15,121 nt of DNA from an uncultured Chloroflexota bacterium (GTDB taxonomy: Bacteria; Chloroflexota; Anaerolineae; B4-G1; DUEL01). The position numbers and the translations under genes were made by a program. Each line of letters opens with the position of its first letter. The stretch's first letter is position 1. Of this stretch, positions 1 to 6,857 are shown piece by piece. The notes beneath the pieces are model-generated. The model was not told where the DNA came from. It worked only from the letters and a program-made list of their open reading frames with translations, and did no database searches. The DNA lies in the NCBI GenBank assembly GCA_937138275.1, contig CAKZOY010000200.1:1-15121 (forward strand), given 5' to 3'.

Positions 1-126
1 TGCAGTCGCTCCTCCGCGCGCCGCTGGGCCTCGGCCAGTTCCTGGACGGTCTCCTCCAGCCGCTGCAGTCGCTCCTCCGCGCGCCGCTGGGCCTCGGCCA
101 GTTCCTGGACGATTTTCTCCAATCGG
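1..126 (-). repeat. 63-bp tandem duplication inside the coiled-coil gene
   Basis: Positions 1-63 and 64-126 are two copies of the same 63-bp unit. Their first 48 bases are identical and they diverge only in the last 15. The unit is exactly 21 codons, or three heptads, so the duplication lengthens the coil without changing register. A diverged 42-bp version (14 residues) of the same motif lies at about 185-270. The array may continue past the left edge. Confidence 0.9.
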
Positions 127-416
127 TCCAGTCGGTCTTCCACCCGGGCGAGTCGCTCTTCAACCCGAGTGAGTCGCTCTTCCGCGCGGCGCTGGGCCTC
201 GGCCAGCGCGTGAACCGCCTCTTCGGTCCGCCGCTGCGCCTCGGCCAGGGCGTGGATCGCCTCCCAGACCCGCCGGGCCCCCGTCCATTCGGGCGCAGGT
301 CGGCCCAACTCCTCATCCAGTTCCATCCGCAGGCCCGCGATCCGTTCCTCCACGATGCGGGAGACCATTTCGTGGAGTTGTTCCTCCGTCACCGGGAGGG
401 TCATCGCAGATGACAT
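1..416 (-). CDS. Coiled-coil protein, N-terminal part (C-terminus outside window)
   Basis: The reading frame is open from an ATG at 416 to the window edge and gives 138 residues. A GGAGG lies 9 nt upstream of this ATG; a second in-frame ATG sits 12 nt later. The first 50 residues (MSSAMTLPVTEEQLHEMV...) look helical and acidic. From about residue 50 onward the protein is almost pure heptad-type coiled coil rich in Glu, Arg, Ala and Leu. The motif AEAQRR recurs at residues 58-63, 72-77, 107-112 and 128-133. The DNA for the last part is a 63-bp tandem duplication. Proteins of this design in Chloroflexota and Cyanobacteria often carry a PD-(D/E)XK nuclease-like domain after the coil, but that part would lie outside the window and cannot be checked. 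It follows argF by 42 bp on the same strand and could be co-transcribed. Function unknown. Confidence 0.75.
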   Translation of the reverse strand, partial: MSSAMTLPVTEEQLHEMVSRIVEERIAGLRMELDEELGRPAPEWTGARRVWEAIHALAEAQRRTEEAVHALAEAQRRAEERLTRVEERLARVEDRLDRLEKIVQELAEAQRRAEERLQRLEETVQELAEAQRRAEERL

Positions 417-458
417 CCCAGCAATCCTCCGGAAATTCCATACAAAAGCGATGCAGAA

Positions 459-1385
459 TTATGTGCCCACCAGCAATTCCACCAGAATCGCCTTCTGGGC
501 GTGCATCCGGTTCTCGGCCTGGTCCCACAGGGCGGAATGGGAACCGTCCGCCACCTCATCGGTGATCTCCTGGCCGCGGTGAGCGGGCAGGCAGTGCATC
601 ACCATCACATCGGGCTTCGCCTTCGCCACCAGCGCGGCATTGACCTGATAGGGCGGGAAGACTTTCGCCCGCTCCGCTGCCTCTGCCTCCTGCCCCATAG
701 AAGCCCAGACATCGGTGTAGATGACGTCGGCATCCCGCACCGCCTCTACAGGGTCGTGGGTCGCCAGGAGGCGACTGCCGCTCTCGGCGGCGAATTTCTG
801 TCCCAACTCCCAGACCCGCGCGGGGAGTTCATAGCCGGGCGGCGTAGCGATGGCGAAGTCCATCCCCAGTTTCGTCGCGCCGAAAAGAAGCGAGGTCGCC
901 ACGTTGTTACCGTCGCCGACGAAGGCCAGTTTTCTCCCCCGCAGGTCGCGCCCCTTGTACTCTATGATGGTCAGGAAATCCGCCAGCCCCTGGCAGGGGT
1001 GGCTGTAGTCGGAGAGGCCGTTGATGACCGGGACGCGCGAGTACTCCGCCAGAGTGACCACGTCGGAGTGGGCGAAGACGCGCGCCATAATGGCGTCCAC
1101 GTAGCGGGAGAGGACGCGCGCCACGTCGGGAATGCTCTCCCGCACCCCCAACTGGATTTCGTTGGGGGAAAGGTACAGGGCGTGCCCACCCAGGTGGAGC
1201 ATCGCCATGTCAAACGAGACGCGGGTGCGGAGCGAGGGCTTCTGGAAGATCATCCCCAGGACCTTCCCTTTCAGCAACGGACGGTTTCCCCCGCTCTTCC
1301 ACTCTTCCTTCAACTCTATGGCCAGGTCCAGGAGATGGTTTATCTCCTGGGGAGAAAGGTCCGCCAGACACAAAAAGTGCTTCAT
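459..1385 (-). CDS. argF: Ornithine carbamoyltransferase
   Basis: ArgF transfers the carbamoyl group from carbamoyl phosphate to ornithine, making citrulline in cytosolic arginine synthesis. The 308 residues match the usual family length. The carbamoyl-phosphate loop SLRTR is at 51-55, following FQKP. HPCQ is at 129-132. The ornithine-side region includes DVWASMGQE at 225-233 and HCLPAHRG at 264-271; HCLP is the hallmark that separates OTCases from aspartate carbamoyltransferases. SLRTR in place of STRTR is a common natural variant. The ATG start has GGAGG 5 nt upstream. A separate promoter precedes the gene, so it is probably transcribed independently of the PH-domain gene upstream. No other arginine gene is in the window. 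A long open frame on the opposite strand is only its shadow. Confidence 0.97.
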   Translation of the reverse strand: MKHFLCLADLSPQEINHLLDLAIELKEEWKSGGNRPLLKGKVLGMIFQKPSLRTRVSFDMAMLHLGGHALYLSPNEIQLGVRESIPDVARVLSRYVDAIMARVFAHSDVVTLAEYSRVPVINGLSDYSHPCQGLADFLTIIEYKGRDLRGRKLAFVGDGNNVATSLLFGATKLGMDFAIATPPGYELPARVWELGQKFAAESGSRLLATHDPVEAVRDADVIYTDVWASMGQEAEAAERAKVFPPYQVNAALVAKAKPDVMVMHCLPAHRGQEITDEVADGSHSALWDQAENRMHAQKAILVELLVGT

Positions 1386-1449
1386 AGGAGCCTCCGAGAA
1401 GTGCTGTTGAGGGATATCGCAACGGGCTGCCCTGCCGACCCGTGTAAAT

Positions 1450-1477
1450 AGTATACCACATCCTGGGGATTAGCCAA
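1450..1477 (-). promoter_or_regulatory. Predicted sigma-70 promoter of argF
   Basis: On the minus strand TTGGCT (1472-1477), a 16-nt spacer and TATACT (1450-1455) precede argF. The -10 is extended, with TGG directly before it. The -35 hexamer overlaps the stop codon region of the upstream PH-domain gene. The predicted leader is about 57 nt. No operator was recognised. Confidence 0.55.
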
Positions 1478-2243
1478 AGATGAGTTCTTCCAGGCGAGCA
1501 ATGTCGTCCGGCATCACGTCGGGGAAGAGCAGACCGCCTTTCACCTCCGCCCCTTCCGGCTTGAATTCGTATCCCGCCAGGCTCAGGATGACGTCGCGAG
1601 CACCAGTGGCAGCCTGGAAGAAGCCCCAGATCGGGCTACGGGACCAGCCGGCATCCACCACCTGGATTTTGCCCCCCTTGAGGTATATGGCATCGGCGAA
1701 ACCGCGCCGCCGGGCGTCCGGTGCGATAATAATGATACGCTTGTTGGTGAGGATGAAGCGCCACTGGTGATACAGGAGGATGTACTGGACGGCCTTTGTC
1801 AGCCCTGTAAGGGCCAGGGCGAACAGCAACCAGGCTCCAGCCTGGAGGAGTACAGCGGCTTTCAGAACCGAGGCCAGGATTGCGGCGGGCAAGGAGAGTA
1901 GCAGAAGGATGATCGCGGCATTGGCGAGCCATCGGGCAGCCTGGACCCGGTATGGGGCCATCCGAATTTCTAACTGGACCGTCTCGTCTTTCAGGAGTCG
2001 GGGAGTCGGCAGCACCCCCTCCATCAGGGGGCGCAGGAGGCGAAAGCGGGATAGCCATGCGACGGCTCGCTCTATCGCCGTTGGAGTAGGAGAGAAAGGA
2101 GGCTTACGCATTGCGCGCCGTGTGCGGAGACGGCGAATTCTATCCAGAGCCCGCTGGCAGAGAGGCTCCAGCGGACGCCAGTGGGCCAGTCCAGCCAGGA
2201 CGCGCTCCAGGATATTCGGCGCAGGACCCGCGTTTTCCCTCAC
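1470..2243 (-). CDS. Bacterial PH-domain membrane protein
   Basis: This is a 257-residue protein of unknown function. Residues 1-100 are basic and partly helical. Two adjacent hydrophobic helices lie at about 105-127 and 129-149. They are followed directly by the beta-rich stretch YHQWRFILTNKRIIII (158-173), the signature of bacterial PH-like domains of the YdbS/YdbT type. The domain runs to about residue 250. The likely topology is a cytosolic N-terminus, a membrane hairpin and a cytosolic PH domain. The start is a GTG whose bases overlap the TGA of the upstream gene (GTGA), so the two are probably translationally coupled. The pairing with a LysM/lytic-transglycosylase-like membrane protein suggests an envelope role, which is inference. 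Confidence 0.8.
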   Translation of the reverse strand: MRENAGPAPNILERVLAGLAHWRPLEPLCQRALDRIRRLRTRRAMRKPPFSPTPTAIERAVAWLSRFRLLRPLMEGVLPTPRLLKDETVQLEIRMAPYRVQAARWLANAAIILLLLSLPAAILASVLKAAVLLQAGAWLLFALALTGLTKAVQYILLYHQWRFILTNKRIIIIAPDARRRGFADAIYLKGGKIQVVDAGWSRSPIWGFFQAATGARDVILSLAGYEFKPEGAEVKGGLLFPDVMPDDIARLEELIFG

Positions 2244-4120
2244 GGTGCCGGAATAATCAACTGCTGCCCGACCTTGATGTCGTTCGGGTCTGGGATGTTA
2301 TTGCGCTGCTGGATCGCTGCCACGGTGACGCCGAAGCGTCGGGCGATGCTGAAGAGGGTGTCGCCGGATTGGACGATGTAGATTTGCTCGCCCGCTGACT
2401 GGGCAGGCACCACCGGGATGCCGGAACTACCCAGGGGTGTGGCCGTGGGCTGAGGAGAGACCGGTGTGGCCGGAGGTAAGGGAACGGTAGTAGGCGTAGG
2501 AGCGGGCGGTGGTGCGGGGGTATAGACCACGATGGTTGGTTGGGCCGGCACACCGACGGCCTCGTTCAGAATGTCCCGGCTGACCTGCTGGATGACGCGG
2601 ATATCCGAGGATCGCTGGGCGTTCAGCAGGCGCTGGGCGACCCACTGGGGCAGGAAGGTATCCACAATCCAGCCGATAATCCAGAGGGCCAGGATGACGC
2701 CCACGAAGTAGACGATCACCTGTACCGGACCTTTGGCCAACAGGTCCTTCTTAAAGAATAGCCAGATAGCCCAGATCAGGCCCAGAATGAGGGGGAGCAG
2801 GGGTAAAAGCGCTGCTAAATTCATCGTCTCCTCCTGCGTTGAAGAATCCCGTTGGATGGTTGGGTCTACGACCGGGCAGACCGACTGGCCCAGGAACGGG
2901 CGAGGGTCTACAAATCCTCCGGTCATCTTATCGTAGATGGTTACGTAAAACGCTCCTGCCTTCCCGCCTACCGTTCCTATTGGTTGGCCGGTTTTCACTT
3001 CTCCGGTTGCGACGATTCCGGAGCGGAGTCCGGAAACCCAAACAATCCACTCATTATTTTCTATCTGAAGGGTGATGTCCCCCCACTGGTCCGCATAACG
3101 GGCGAGACGGCCGGGCATCGGGGCCAGCAGAAACGCCAGACGGTCCGTCGCCATCGCCGCGCCGGGGAACAGACCACAGGTCGCTTCCCCAACGCGCTGG
3201 ATGGGGGCGGTGGTGGAAATCTGTGGGCGCAATTCCGACTGCCCCCCGTCGTGAGCACCGACGAAGCATTCCCCCACCTTCGGGGAGATGCAGGAAAGGG
3301 AGTATACCGGACGGGGGGAGATGGACCCCGGCGGAGCAGCCCATGCCCATATCCGGTCCACCCCCTCCCGAAACGTCCGCGCCACCGACAGGAACGGAGA
3401 TGGGCGGCCGAAGGTGGGATGATGGGCCAGTTGGGCCTGGATGGCCAGATGAACGGGCCAGGCCCCCAGGGCCTGTAGCCGCACGACCTGACCGCTGGCG
3501 GTACGATGAAGCATGTTCTGGTGGGCCGCGTCGTATCCGTTCATCACGTAGCCCGACCGGTCTGGATCCAGGCGGGTATGGCGGCCTGCGTTGTAGTAAA
3601 GATAGCACCGTTTCAGCGTTTCCGGGTTCGTGGTGGTGTAGTGAACTTCCGGACAGTGTTCCTTAAAAATCGCCGCGCCGATACGGAGTTGGCGGGCGAC
3701 TTCGGCATCGTCTATCGGTCCCGGTGAGAAACAGGGTAGCCGCCCGGATCGGACCGCCGAGTACAGCCCCATAATGCCTTCGCAGTTATCCGGATTGACC
3801 GCCCGCAGGCCGTTCTCTTTGTACCACAGGACCAGCGGGGTAACGGGCGGGATGTCCTCCAGGCGAGCGACGGCATCGGAGACCTCGGCCCAGCGAGCAA
3901 CAGTTTCCTGTTGAGCGGGTGTCAGACGGTAGCGGCTCTCCCAGATTTTCTCGCTGCCCACCAGTGTTGCTGTTGGAATGATAAAGAGCAGAAAAGCGTC
4001 CAGAAATCCCTGGATTAACCGCCACAGGAGGTGCCGCGCCTCTGTTTGCAGGAAGGGGATCAGATAGACCTTCACCCATTCCTTGAACCAGGGAGGAAGC
4101 CAGGTTGGCCAGAATTGCAT
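2240..4120 (-). CDS. Membrane-anchored SLT-like / degenerate M23-like / LysM protein
   Basis: This is a 626-residue envelope protein, numbered from the ATG at 4120. A transmembrane helix lies at about 33-55. Residues 93-200 resemble a lytic transglycosylase (SLT) domain: KEN with a candidate catalytic Glu at 102, then EGIMGLYS at 114-121, IGAAIFKEH at 147-155 and YYNAG at 175-179. Residues 340-410 follow the M23/LytM fold (YADQWGD, VKTGQPIGTVG, VDPRPFL). However, the usual HLHFE zinc site reads FYVTIYD, so peptidase activity is unlikely. Two hydrophobic helices lie at about 435-458 and 466-490, then a Pro/Thr/Ala linker at 528-565 and a LysM domain at 579-625. A GTG 27 nt upstream is in frame but lies inside a palindromic repeat, so the ATG was chosen, although its SD is weak. 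It overlaps the PH-domain gene by 4 nt. Confidence 0.75.
   Translation of the reverse strand: MQFWPTWLPPWFKEWVKVYLIPFLQTEARHLLWRLIQGFLDAFLLFIIPTATLVGSEKIWESRYRLTPAQQETVARWAEVSDAVARLEDIPPVTPLVLWYKENGLRAVNPDNCEGIMGLYSAVRSGRLPCFSPGPIDDAEVARQLRIGAAIFKEHCPEVHYTTTNPETLKRCYLYYNAGRHTRLDPDRSGYVMNGYDAAHQNMLHRTASGQVVRLQALGAWPVHLAIQAQLAHHPTFGRPSPFLSVARTFREGVDRIWAWAAPPGSISPRPVYSLSCISPKVGECFVGAHDGGQSELRPQISTTAPIQRVGEATCGLFPGAAMATDRLAFLLAPMPGRLARYADQWGDITLQIENNEWIVWVSGLRSGIVATGEVKTGQPIGTVGGKAGAFYVTIYDKMTGGFVDPRPFLGQSVCPVVDPTIQRDSSTQEETMNLAALLPLLPLILGLIWAIWLFFKKDLLAKGPVQVIVYFVGVILALWIIGWIVDTFLPQWVAQRLLNAQRSSDIRVIQQVSRDILNEAVGVPAQPTIVVYTPAPPPAPTPTTVPLPPATPVSPQPTATPLGSSGIPVVPAQSAGEQIYIVQSGDTLFSIARRFGVTVAAIQQRNNIPDPNDIKVGQQLIIPAP
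2822..2835 (-). promoter_or_regulatory. Internal ribosome binding site and in-frame ATG within the LysM gene
   Basis: A perfect AGGAGG (2830-2835) stands 5 nt before an in-frame ATG (2822-2824), codon 433 of the long protein. Initiation here would give a 194-residue product starting MNLAALLPLLPLILG, with two membrane helices, a proline-rich linker and the LysM domain. The start falls exactly at the boundary after the M23-like domain. This suggests either a second translation product or an old gene boundary lost by fusion. Confidence 0.45.
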
Positions 4121-4138
4121 CGTCAGTCCCCGACTTGA

Positions 4139-4275
4139 GGGGTGCACAGCAATTCATCCCGCATGGGAAAGGGGTGGGGTGTGGGGTTTGTGGGGCGGCT
4201 TCGCCGCCCCACAAACCCCACTTTCCCCTTTTTCACGGGCGCGCTACTCCTTCAAAACGAGTTGCTGCACAAGCC
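4139..4275 (-). repeat. Palindromic intergenic element, copy 1
   Basis: The core is a perfect 19-bp inverted repeat (arms 4181-4199 and 4203-4221) around a TTC loop. It is flanked by G-rich and C-rich tracts and by outer inverted repeats. Read on the minus strand the element begins GGCTTGTGCAGCAACTC and aligns along nearly its full length with copy 3 at 10100-10237. It lies inside the predicted 5' leader of the LysM-protein gene and ends about 20 nt before that gene's ATG. Confidence 0.85.
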
Positions 4276-4338
4276 CCGGGGGAGGGTGTCTGTAACGGCA
4301 AGCGGTTTCAAGAAATACTGATCGGGAATGATGTTCAA

Positions 4339-4366
4339 ATTATAGCATGATCTTCTACGAATACAA
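4339..4366 (-). promoter_or_regulatory. Predicted promoter of the LysM / PH-domain operon
   Basis: On the minus strand TTGTAT (4361-4366), a 16-nt spacer and a consensus TATAAT (4339-4344) are present, with TGC giving an extended -10. The -35 match is weak. Transcription would start near 4332, giving a leader of about 210 nt that contains palindromic copy 1. Confidence 0.5.
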
Positions 4367-4383
4367 CTTGGCAATGGGATGTG

Positions 4384-4500
4384 GGCTTGCGCAGCAAACC
4401 ATTTCGGGGAGGGGAGGGCGGGGTTCGTGGGGAGGGCTTTGCCGCCCCCACGCACCCCACAGCCCGCCCTTTTCCCACCCAGAACAATCGCTGCGCAACC
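4384..4500. repeat. Palindromic intergenic element, copy 2 (diverged)
   Basis: The left end GGCTTGCGCAGCAA (4384-4397) and right end TCGCTGCGCAACC (4488-4500) are inverted relative to each other. The inner hairpin (4426-4437 with 4441-4452) has two mismatches around a TTT loop. The element lies between the two divergent promoters of this region, about 16-17 bp from each -35 hexamer. Confidence 0.75.
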
Positions 4501-4516
4501 CCCTGACCATCTTTGC

Positions 4517-4544
4517 TTGGCAGCATCCCCATCTATGGTATAAT
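4517..4544 (+). promoter_or_regulatory. Predicted sigma-70 promoter of sucC-sucD
   Basis: TTGGCA (4517-4522), a 16-nt spacer and a perfect TATAAT (4539-4544) are present. The -10 is extended by TGG. The layout matches the argF promoter. The predicted leader is about 58 nt and ends in AGGAGG (4595-4600), 8 nt before the GTG start. Confidence 0.7.
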
Positions 4545-4608
4545 CCTCTGGTGGAATCCTTTCGTGCCATGTTCCCCTAAACGCAGATTCTGCCAGGAGG
4601 AATAACCT

Positions 4609-5754
4609 GTGAAACTCCACGAGTACCAGTCCAAACGAATCTTTGCCCAGTATGGCATCCCCATCCCCGAAGGAGAAGTCGCCACGACTCCCCAGGAAGC
4701 CCGCGCAATTGCCAAACGGCTGGGTGGCCCGGTAGCGGTCAAATCCCAGGTGCTGGTGGGAGGCCGGGGAAAGGCCGGCGGCATCAAACTGGCCCGCTCC
4801 CCCGAAGAGGCCGAAGAGGTCGCTGCCCAGATTCTCTCCCTCCAGATCAAAGGCCTGCCCGTCCGCAAGGTGCTGGTGGACCGCGCCGCCGACATCCGCC
4901 AGGAAATCTACCTGGGCATCGTCGTGGACCGATTGGCTTCTCGCCCCGTGATGATGGCTTCCTCCGAAGGCGGCGTGGAGATAGAGGAAGTAGCCCGAAC
5001 GAACCCGGAGGCGATCAAAAAAGTGCACATTGATCCCTTTGTCGGTCTGCGCGCCTATCAGACTCTCTGGCTGGCGAAGAGCATCGGACTCCCCCCGGCA
5101 CTGCATCGGGATTTCGGCCGCATCGCCCAGGGGCTGTACCGGGCCTTTGGGGAGTGCGACGCGTCGCTGGCGGAGATCAACCCGCTGGTGGTGACCGGCG
5201 AGGGCGCCCTGCTGGCCCTGGACGGCAAAATGGTCCTGGACGACAACGGTCTCTTCCGCCACCCCGACCTGGCTGCGCTGCGGGACATAGACGAGGAGAC
5301 GGATTCGGAGCGGGCAGCGCGCGAGGCCGGCCTCTCGTTTGTCCAGCTGGACGGGGAGATCGGTTGTATGGTCAACGGCGCCGGGCTGGCGATGGCGACG
5401 ATGGACATCATCCAGCACTTCGGCGGGATGCCTGCCAACTTCCTGGACATCGGCGGCGGCGCCCGCGCCGACCGGGTCGCTGCGGCGCTGCGGCTCATTT
5501 TGGCCGACCCACGGGTCAAGACCATTCTCTTCAACATCTTCGGCGGCATCACCCGCTGCGACGAGGTGGCCCGTGGCATCATCGCCGTCTTGGACGAAGT
5601 TCGGCCCAACCTGCCCATTGTGGCCCGGCTGGTAGGGACCAACGAGGCCGAGGGGCGGCAGATTTTAGAAACATCCGGATACCGCATCGTCACTGCAATC
5701 ACCCTGGCGGAGGCCGCGCAAAAAGCCGTCGCCGCCGCCAGAGGAGCGACATAA
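4609..5754 (+). CDS. sucC: Succinate-CoA ligase, ADP-forming, beta subunit
   Basis: With SucD this enzyme interconverts succinyl-CoA + ADP + phosphate and succinate + CoA + ATP in the TCA cycle. The 381 residues are typical. An N-terminal ATP-grasp domain starts MKLHEYQSKRIFAQYGIP and carries the nucleotide loop VLVGGRGKAGGIK (48-60). EINPLV with its metal-binding Glu and Asn is near 190. The C-terminal ligase domain has GEIGCMVNGAGLAMATMD, NFLDIGGGA and FGGITRCDEVARGI. It starts at GTG with AGGAGG 8 nt upstream and its own promoter. sucD follows after 173 nt. The family also contains malate-CoA ligase (MtkA), which cannot be excluded by motif reading, and the nearby glycerate kinase makes that worth remembering. 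Succinate is the default call. Confidence 0.93.
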   Translation: MKLHEYQSKRIFAQYGIPIPEGEVATTPQEARAIAKRLGGPVAVKSQVLVGGRGKAGGIKLARSPEEAEEVAAQILSLQIKGLPVRKVLVDRAADIRQEIYLGIVVDRLASRPVMMASSEGGVEIEEVARTNPEAIKKVHIDPFVGLRAYQTLWLAKSIGLPPALHRDFGRIAQGLYRAFGECDASLAEINPLVVTGEGALLALDGKMVLDDNGLFRHPDLAALRDIDEETDSERAAREAGLSFVQLDGEIGCMVNGAGLAMATMDIIQHFGGMPANFLDIGGGARADRVAAALRLILADPRVKTILFNIFGGITRCDEVARGIIAVLDEVRPNLPIVARLVGTNEAEGRQILETSGYRIVTAITLAEAAQKAVAAARGAT

Positions 5755-5775
5755 TATGCGAGGAGGTCGTGCGAT

Positions 5776-5895
5776 TTGCCGCAGATATTATCCGACCGTC
5801 CTGAAGTGGAGAAATTGGACCGTTTTCTGAAACGTCTGCTGGAAAGCCAGGGGGATGAGGTAGAGTTTGTTGTCCTCTTTACAGCGGGCGGCTGA
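5776..5895 (+). CDS. Possible small protein between sucC and sucD (39 aa)
   Basis: An open frame starts at TTG, 9 nt after an AGGAGG (5761-5766), and stops at TGA 5893-5895. It reads as an amphipathic helix followed by a beta-like strand (EVEKLDRFLKRLLE, then EVEFVVLFTAGG). No family is recognised. The SD and the protein-like composition argue for it; the TTG start, the short length and the other frames open here argue against. It could be a genuine small protein or a remnant of a larger gene. It would be co-transcribed with sucC and sucD. Confidence 0.35.
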   Translation: MPQILSDRPEVEKLDRFLKRLLESQGDEVEFVVLFTAGG

Positions 5896-5927
5896 GTTTT
5901 TCAGAAAATTCTCGGTGGAGGACACGG

Positions 5928-6800
5928 ATGAGCATTCTGGTTGACCGAAACACTCGTCTTCTGGTCCAGGGCGTGACCGGACGGGAGGGAGAATTTCATA
6001 CCCGTCAGATGCTGGAATACGGTACGCAGGTCGTCGCCGGGGTCACTCCGGGCAAGGGCGGACAGTTCGCCTGCGACGGCCGCGTGCCCGTCTTTGACAC
6101 CGTGCGGGAGGCGGTGGACGCAACCGGAGCGAACACCTCAGTCATCTTTGTCCCGGCCCCCTTTGCCCCCGATGCCATCATAGAGGCAGCGGACGCGGGG
6201 CTCCCTCTGGTGGTCTGCATCACCGAAGGCATCCCGGTCAACGAGATGATTCGGGTGAAGGCCTACCTGGATATGAAAGGCGTGCGACTGGTGGGGCCCA
6301 ACTGCCCCGGCCTGCTGACACCAGGGGAGGCCAAGGTGGGCATTATGCCCGGTCACATCGCCACTCCCGGCCCCGTGGGCGTCGTCTCTCGCTCCGGGAC
6401 GCTCACCTACGAGGTCGTCTACCCGCTGACTATGAACGGGATCGGCCAGACGACCTGCATCGGGATCGGCGGCGACCCCATCATCGGCACCCGTTTCGTG
6501 GACGTGCTTTCTTTGTTTGAACAGGACCCCGCTACCCAAGTCGTGGTCCTTCTGGGCGAAATCGGTGGCAACGATGAAGAGGTCGCTGCCCGCTTCATCG
6601 CCGAACGGATGACCAAACCGGTCGTGGCCTTTATCGCCGGACGGACCGCGCCGCCGGGCAAGCGAATGGGCCACGCTGGGGCGATCATTGAGGGCGGCAC
6701 CGGCACGGCGGCGGAGAAAATCGCCGCCTTAGAGGCCGCCGGGGTCCGGGTTGCGGAGCACCCGGAACAGATCGCCGAGATCGTGGCGGGAATCCTGTAG
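5928..6800 (+). CDS. sucD: Succinate-CoA ligase, ADP-forming, alpha subunit
   Basis: This is the catalytic partner of SucC, binding CoA and carrying the transiently phosphorylated histidine. Its 290 residues match the family. The N-terminal Rossmann CoA-binding domain has VQGVTGREGEFHTRQML (13-29) and GVTPGKGG (38-45). GPNCPGL is at 123-129. The phosphohistidine loop GKRMGHAGAIIEGG puts the active His at 249. The ATG start has GGAGG upstream. It lies 173 nt after sucC, a wider gap than usual for this pair and one that holds a possible small ORF. A GC-rich perfect hairpin lies just past the stop codon. Confidence 0.95.
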   Translation: MSILVDRNTRLLVQGVTGREGEFHTRQMLEYGTQVVAGVTPGKGGQFACDGRVPVFDTVREAVDATGANTSVIFVPAPFAPDAIIEAADAGLPLVVCITEGIPVNEMIRVKAYLDMKGVRLVGPNCPGLLTPGEAKVGIMPGHIATPGPVGVVSRSGTLTYEVVYPLTMNGIGQTTCIGIGGDPIIGTRFVDVLSLFEQDPATQVVVLLGEIGGNDEEVAARFIAERMTKPVVAFIAGRTAPPGKRMGHAGAIIEGGTGTAAEKIAALEAAGVRVAEHPEQIAEIVAGIL

Positions 6801-6805
6801 CGACG

Positions 6806-6844
6806 GCGGGCCGGGGCGGCGGCGAAGCCGCCGCCCCGGCCCGC
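6806..6844 (+). repeat. Perfect 18-bp GC hairpin between sucD and glycerate kinase
   Basis: The arms 6806-6823 and 6827-6844 are fully complementary around a GAA loop. The core GGCGGCGAAGCCGCC is shared with the palindromic elements elsewhere in the window, but the outer ends of those elements are absent. No T-tract follows, so it is not a standard intrinsic terminator. It ends 1 nt before the GGGGAGG Shine-Dalgarno of the next gene and could affect mRNA stability or translation. Confidence 0.8.
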
Positions 6845-6857
6845 TGGGGAGGCCCCC

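Noticed and set aside
1..270. CRISPR-like array
   Set aside because: The repeats are directly adjacent, in frame and encode coiled-coil heptads; there are no spacers.
501..1451. Long plus-strand open frame opposite argF
   Set aside because: It lies antisense to a motif-complete argF, has low-complexity His/Arg/Val-rich content and no recognisable domain; it is a GC-driven shadow.
4252..5418. Long minus-strand open frame opposite sucC
   Set aside because: It is antisense to sucC and runs through palindromic copy 2 and the promoter region; no family motifs.
6806..6844. Intrinsic terminator after sucD
   Set aside because: The stem is strong but no T-tract follows on either strand, and the next gene starts 13 bp later on the same strand.
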